Positions 48,109 through 51,476 of a stretch of 51,476 nt of DNA are shown here, one piece after another. Each line of letters opens with the position of its first letter. Within the stretch, counting starts at the first letter, position 1. A program made the position numbers and the translations under genes. The notes under the pieces were generated by a model that saw only the letters and a list, made by a program, of their open reading frames with translations, had not been told where the DNA came from and ran no database searches. The DNA lies in assembly GCA_035356975.1 (NCBI GenBank), contig DAORGW010000004.1, forward strand, positions 1 to 51,476. The letters run 5' to 3'. The DNA is from STF1-138 sp035356975. GTDB lineage: Bacteria > Patescibacteriota > Patescibacteriia > UBA1558 > S5-K13.

Positions 48109-49893
48109 ATGCCTAATAATTTAGAAGAAATTAAATCAAGGTTGGATATTGTTGATATTATTTCAGAATATATAAAACTTAATCAGGCTGGAATAAATTT
48201 CAAAGCACAGTGTCCATTCCATAAAGAAAAAACCCCATCATTTTTTATTTCACCAGAAAAACAAATTTTTCATTGTTTCGGTTGTGGTGTTGGTGGTGAT
48301 ATTTTTGAATTTGTTAAAAGAATCGAGGGTGTAGAATTTCCAGAAGCACTTAGAATATTGGCTCAGAAAGCAAATGTAAAAATTGATTATGACTATAATC
48401 CAGAGCTACAAAATAAAAAAACAAAAACACTTGATATAATAGAAAATGCTGTAAAATTTTACCATAAAAATTTATTAGAAAGTGAAAATGCAAAAATTGC
48501 AAGAGATTATTTGGAGACTCGTTCAATTACAAGAGAAGCTATTGATATGTTTAATTTAGGATATAGTGAAGATTCTTGGGATTCGCTTTTAAATTTTTTA
48601 AAATCAAAGGGTTATACTGAGATTGAAATTGAAACTGCGGGGTTAATTTTAAAATCCCAGAAAGGCGGGTTTAATTTTTATGATAGATTTAGAAATAGAT
48701 TAATGTTTCCAATAAATAATATTTTTGGAGAAACAATTGGATTTACTGCAAGAATTTTAGTGAAAGACGATAATCAGGGAAAATATGTGAATTCACCTCA
48801 ATCCGATGTTTTTGATAAAAGTGCTGTTTTATATAATATGGATCTCGCAAAGTTAGATATAAAAAATAAAAATTATACAATTCTAGTAGAGGGAAATATT
48901 GATGTAATATCAACCTATATGGCTGGTACAAAAAATGTAGTTGCAAGTTCTGGTACAGCTCTAACTCCACAACAAGTCAAGATTTTAAAAAGATACTCTG
49001 AAAATTTAATTATTGCCTATGATGGCGATAGTGCTGGAATTAATGCAACTTTTAGAATAGTGGACAATGCATTAAATGAAAATATGAATATAAAAGTGGC
49101 GGCACTTCCAATTGGAGTCGATCCGGATGACCTAATCCGTCAAGGAAAAGAAAAATGGATAGATGTAATAAAAAATGCAAAACCACTTATGGATTTTGTT
49201 TTTTCAAAAATTATAGAGTCGGTTGATTTATCAAATATATTTCAAAAAAAGCAAGCGGCAAAAAAGTTATTATTATTTATTTCAAAATATAGAGATGAAA
49301 TTGAGAGAGAAACATATCTTAAAAAATTATCAGAATTAATAGATGTTGATTTTAAAATTTTAAAATCAAAAATAAATGAAATATTGAGTAAAAAAGTTAT
49401 TACAGAAAAGAAAAATTACAAAGAAGATTTTATGTTAAGTGAAAAAAACAAAAGAGAGGAGCTGTTAAAACAAATTTTAGCTTTAGGGATTGGCTATCCT
49501 GAAAATTTAGAACATTTAGCTATGAATTTAGAAATGGAATATTTAGGGATTTCTCCACTCGATGAGCTTTACAAAGATGCAGTTATCTATTATACTAAGA
49601 ATAATTCTTTTGATTTAGAAAATTTTTCAAATAATTTAGGAGTAGAAAAAAAGAATGTATTAGGTTCAATTCTTTTTATATTTGAAAATCAATATTCAGA
49701 TTTAGGAAAAAATAATTCTTTTGTAGAAATTCAGAAGATTATTGTTGATTATAAAAAACAGTTTTTAATTCAAAAACTGAAATTAATAGAACTTGATCTT
49801 AAAAAAGCAGAACTTGCGGGTCAAGCTGAGAAGGTAGACGAACTTGCAAATGAATTTATTTATTATACGCAAAAATTAAATAATTTAAGTTAG
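48109..49893 (+). CDS. dnaG: DNA primase
   Basis: Synthesises RNA primers at the replication fork. At 594 residues it has the N-terminal zinc-binding domain (CPFHKEKTPSF, HCFGCGVGGDIFEFV), the Toprim core (YTILVEGNIDVISTY; GTALTPQQVKIL; IAYDGDSAGINA), and a helical C-terminal helicase-binding region. The Toprim Glu is followed by Gly-Asn rather than the usual Gly-Tyr. It sits directly before rpoD, as in the macromolecular-synthesis operon; rpsU is absent. Confidence 0.97.
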   Translation: MPNNLEEIKSRLDIVDIISEYIKLNQAGINFKAQCPFHKEKTPSFFISPEKQIFHCFGCGVGGDIFEFVKRIEGVEFPEALRILAQKANVKIDYDYNPELQNKKTKTLDIIENAVKFYHKNLLESENAKIARDYLETRSITREAIDMFNLGYSEDSWDSLLNFLKSKGYTEIEIETAGLILKSQKGGFNFYDRFRNRLMFPINNIFGETIGFTARILVKDDNQGKYVNSPQSDVFDKSAVLYNMDLAKLDIKNKNYTILVEGNIDVISTYMAGTKNVVASSGTALTPQQVKILKRYSENLIIAYDGDSAGINATFRIVDNALNENMNIKVAALPIGVDPDDLIRQGKEKWIDVIKNAKPLMDFVFSKIIESVDLSNIFQKKQAAKKLLLFISKYRDEIERETYLKKLSELIDVDFKILKSKINEILSKKVITEKKNYKEDFMLSEKNKREELLKQILALGIGYPENLEHLAMNLEMEYLGISPLDELYKDAVIYYTKNNSFDLENFSNNLGVEKKNVLGSILFIFENQYSDLGKNNSFVEIQKIIVDYKKQFLIQKLKLIELDLKKAELAGQAEKVDELANEFIYYTQKLNNLS

Positions 49894-49897
49894 CTTA

Positions 49898-51307
49898 ATG
49901 ACAAAGTTAAAAAAGACAATTAGAAAAGCGACAACAAAGAGCTCCAAAAAGAACTCTAAAAAAAATATTAAAAAGACACAAAAGTCAAAAAAGACAAGTG
50001 TCAAAAAAATTACAAAACAAATAAAACCTGCCCACAAAAAGTCAGTAAAGTCAAGGGTTAAAAAAACGGTCCGTAAAATTAAACCTAAAAAAAAGATAAA
50101 AAAAATTTTAAAAAAACCATCTTCAAAAGTAAAAAAACAGAAAATATCTTCGAGAAAAATTAAATCTAAAAAGGGAGAGAAAGAAGTTGAGGAAAAACTA
50201 ATTTCTTTGATTTTTCCTCCAAGTGAAAAAATTAAAAACCTTATCAACGAAGGAAGAAATAGGGGGTTTATAACAGAAAATGAAATTTTATATGCTTTTC
50301 CTGATTTAGAAGAATATATTTATGTATATGAGGATTTTTTGACAGATCTAGAAAGAAATAGCGTTGAGGTTATAAATGTCGAGGGTGGTATTTTGGATAC
50401 TTTTACAAGTATTGGAAATATTGAATATTCAAAAGATTCTATAAAAATTGATTTAGCTGGATTGAGTTTTGATTTGGGAAAAATTTCTTCTGATTCAATT
50501 CAAATGTATTTAAGGGAGATTGGAAAGGTTCCACTTCTTACATCAGCGGAGGAGGTAATGCTTGCTAAAAGAAAAGAAAAAGGAGAAATTTCAGCAAAAA
50601 TTCAACTTATAAAAGCAAATCTTAGACTTGTTGTAAGTATTGCAAAAAAATACACCGGACATTCTTTGTCTTTGCTTGATTTAATACAAGAAGGAAATAT
50701 TGGATTGTTTCGTGCTGTTGAAAAATTTGAATATAGAAAAGGATATAAGTTTTCAACCTATGCAACTTGGTGGATAAGACAGGCAATAACTCGTGCTCTC
50801 GCAGATCAGTCAAGAACAATTAGAATTCCAGTTCATATGGTTGAGACAATAAATAGATTTCAACAGGTTCAAAGAAGATTAATTCAGGACCTGGGAAGAG
50901 AACCCTTGCCAGAGGAAATTGCATCTGAAATGGGAGAAGATTTAGATAAAATTCATCATGTTATGAAAATTTCTCAAGAAACTGTTTCACTTGAAACTAG
51001 TATTGGAGATGATGATGAGGATTCAACATTATCTGATTTTATAGAAGATAAGAAAACATTATCGCCAGATAAAATTGCAGCACTTGGACTTTTACGTGAT
51101 CATGTGAGAGAAATCATTGGAGATTTAACTCCTCGTGAGCAGAAAATTTTAGAAATGAGATTTGGATTAACCGATGGTATAGCTCATACTCTTGAGGAGG
51201 TTGGTCAGGAATTTGGCGTTACTCGTGAGCGTATTAGACAAATTGAAGCAAAAGCACTTGAAAAGATTCAACAAAAGAAGGGTATTGAAAAACTTCGTGA
51301 TTATTGA
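49898..51307 (+). CDS. rpoD: Primary RNA polymerase sigma factor with Lys-rich N-terminal extension
   Basis: Sigma-70 family, 469 residues. The first ~95 residues are extremely Lys-rich and low-complexity. A region 1.1-like segment (about 105-150: FITENEILYAFPDLEEYIYV) follows. Region 1.2 has DSIQMYLREIGKVPLLT. Region 2 has LRLVVSIAKKY, DLIQEGNIGLFRAVEKF and YKFSTYATWWIRQAI. Region 3 and region 4 (LTPREQKILEMRFGL, TLEEVGQEFGVTRERIRQIEAKAL) are complete. The TTGACA/TATAAT-like promoters in this window are what it should recognise. Confidence 0.96.
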   Translation: MTKLKKTIRKATTKSSKKNSKKNIKKTQKSKKTSVKKITKQIKPAHKKSVKSRVKKTVRKIKPKKKIKKILKKPSSKVKKQKISSRKIKSKKGEKEVEEKLISLIFPPSEKIKNLINEGRNRGFITENEILYAFPDLEEYIYVYEDFLTDLERNSVEVINVEGGILDTFTSIGNIEYSKDSIKIDLAGLSFDLGKISSDSIQMYLREIGKVPLLTSAEEVMLAKRKEKGEISAKIQLIKANLRLVVSIAKKYTGHSLSLLDLIQEGNIGLFRAVEKFEYRKGYKFSTYATWWIRQAITRALADQSRTIRIPVHMVETINRFQQVQRRLIQDLGREPLPEEIASEMGEDLDKIHHVMKISQETVSLETSIGDDDEDSTLSDFIEDKKTLSPDKIAALGLLRDHVREIIGDLTPREQKILEMRFGLTDGIAHTLEEVGQEFGVTRERIRQIEAKALEKIQQKKGIEKLRDY

Positions 51308-51346
51308 TAGAATAGCTTTTAGCTGTCAGCATTCAGCCCTCAGCTA
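51308..51346 (+). repeat. Short TCAGC-type repeats before tRNA-Asn
   Basis: AGCTGTCAGC, ATTCAGC and CCTCAGC follow each other, giving four (T)CAGC words within 30 bases. There is no reading frame. Confidence 0.5.
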
Positions 51347-51352
51347 AATTGA

Positions 51353-51429
51353 TCCGCGGTAGCTCAGTTGGTTAGAGCGGCTGGCTGTTAACCAGTAGGT
51401 CGTCGGTTCGAACCCGACCCGCGGAGCCA
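51353..51429 (+). tRNA. tRNA-Asn (GTT)
   Basis: 77 bases including the encoded CCA. Acceptor TCCGCGG/CCGCGGA, D arm with AGCTCAGTTGGTTAGAGC, anticodon loop CTGTTAA, T arm GTCGGTTCGAACCCGAC. It reads AAC and AAU. Confidence 0.98.
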
Positions 51430-51439
51430 TCCTGTATGA

Positions 51440-51463
51440 ACAGAGGTTAAAGCCTCTGTTTTT
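51440..51463 (+). terminator. Terminator after tRNA-Asn
   Basis: Stem ACAGAGG/CCTCTGT with a six-base loop, then a T run. Confidence 0.88.
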
Positions 51464-51476
51464 GCTTTATTTAAAG

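Noticed and set aside
49885..50247. Minus-strand Phe-rich 120-codon ORF
   Set aside because: It is the complement of the Lys-rich rpoD N-terminus (AAA/AAG read as TTT/CTT).
1..51476. Recoded TGA (as in Gracilibacteria or Absconditabacteria)
   Set aside because: TGA is used as the natural stop of tatD, glmS and rpoD, and recognised proteins contain no in-frame TGA.
1..51476. CRISPR arrays, insertion sequences or prophage
   Set aside because: No regularly spaced repeats, transposase, integrase or phage structural gene was seen; the mobile-like signals are limited to the GIY-YIG/tRNA-Ser locus and the four-helix-bundle gene.

Overview
This window is an AT-rich, gene-dense stretch of a bacterial chromosome that uses the standard code; TGA serves as a stop, for example after tatD, glmS and rpoD. 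The gene set and style suggest a member of the Patescibacteria (Candidate Phyla Radiation). Supporting traits are short intergenic gaps, housekeeping genes without Shine-Dalgarno (SD) sequences, a TrbC/VirB2-like pilin with a Cys-rich tail, a homodimeric-type glycyl-tRNA synthetase, and many small orphan membrane proteins. The lineage is an inference: no rRNA or ribosomal protein gene is present to confirm it.

Layout. 0-10.5 kb is a co-directional block: a left-truncated ClpB/ClpC-type ATPase with a degenerate first AAA domain, glyS, a Cys-rich pilin-like protein, an M16 peptidase, an AI-2E-type permease, rsmI, a CvpA-like protein, tatD, a PH-domain protein and rmuC. 10.5-13.1 kb holds small orphan genes. 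13.2-16.5 kb encodes a UvrD helicase/PD-(D/E)XK nuclease fusion and a DciA-like protein, followed by a lipoprotein. 17.2-21.2 kb carries pheS and pheT. 21.2-24.5 kb is a possible island: a membrane-anchored stand-alone ClpB/ClpC D1 ATPase, two related membrane-anchored Cys-rich proteins and a membrane-anchored thioredoxin. 24.7-35.1 kb has a four-helix-bundle gene, gyrB, groES-groEL behind a CIRCE operator, pyk and ppsA. 35.1-36.8 kb has small orphans, tRNA-Ser and a GIY-YIG gene lying between copies of the tRNA 5' end. 36.8-43.1 kb holds HD, NUDIX, nucleotidyltransferase, GGDEF, glmS, NUDIX and MazG genes. 43.2-51.5 kb holds a CtpA-type protease, a PspC protein, an AlkD-like protein, an MFS exporter behind an apparent attenuator, dnaG, rpoD and tRNA-Asn.

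Two gene-expression styles are interleaved. Housekeeping genes lack an SD, and several place the ATG six bases after a -10 box, which predicts leaderless mRNA. Small orphan genes instead carry a strong GGAGG-type SD, and most also have their own sigma-70-like promoter and hairpin terminator. Seven of the SD-based starts were moved from the longest-ORF start.

The best candidates for undescribed biology are: (1) a leader-peptide attenuator upstream of the MFS exporter; (2) the 21.2-24.5 kb AAA/Cys-rich/thioredoxin island together with the altered ClpB/ClpC protein at the left edge; (3) the SD-led orphan cassettes, including one with promoter, SD and terminator but no reading frame; and (4) the tRNA-Ser/GIY-YIG duplication.
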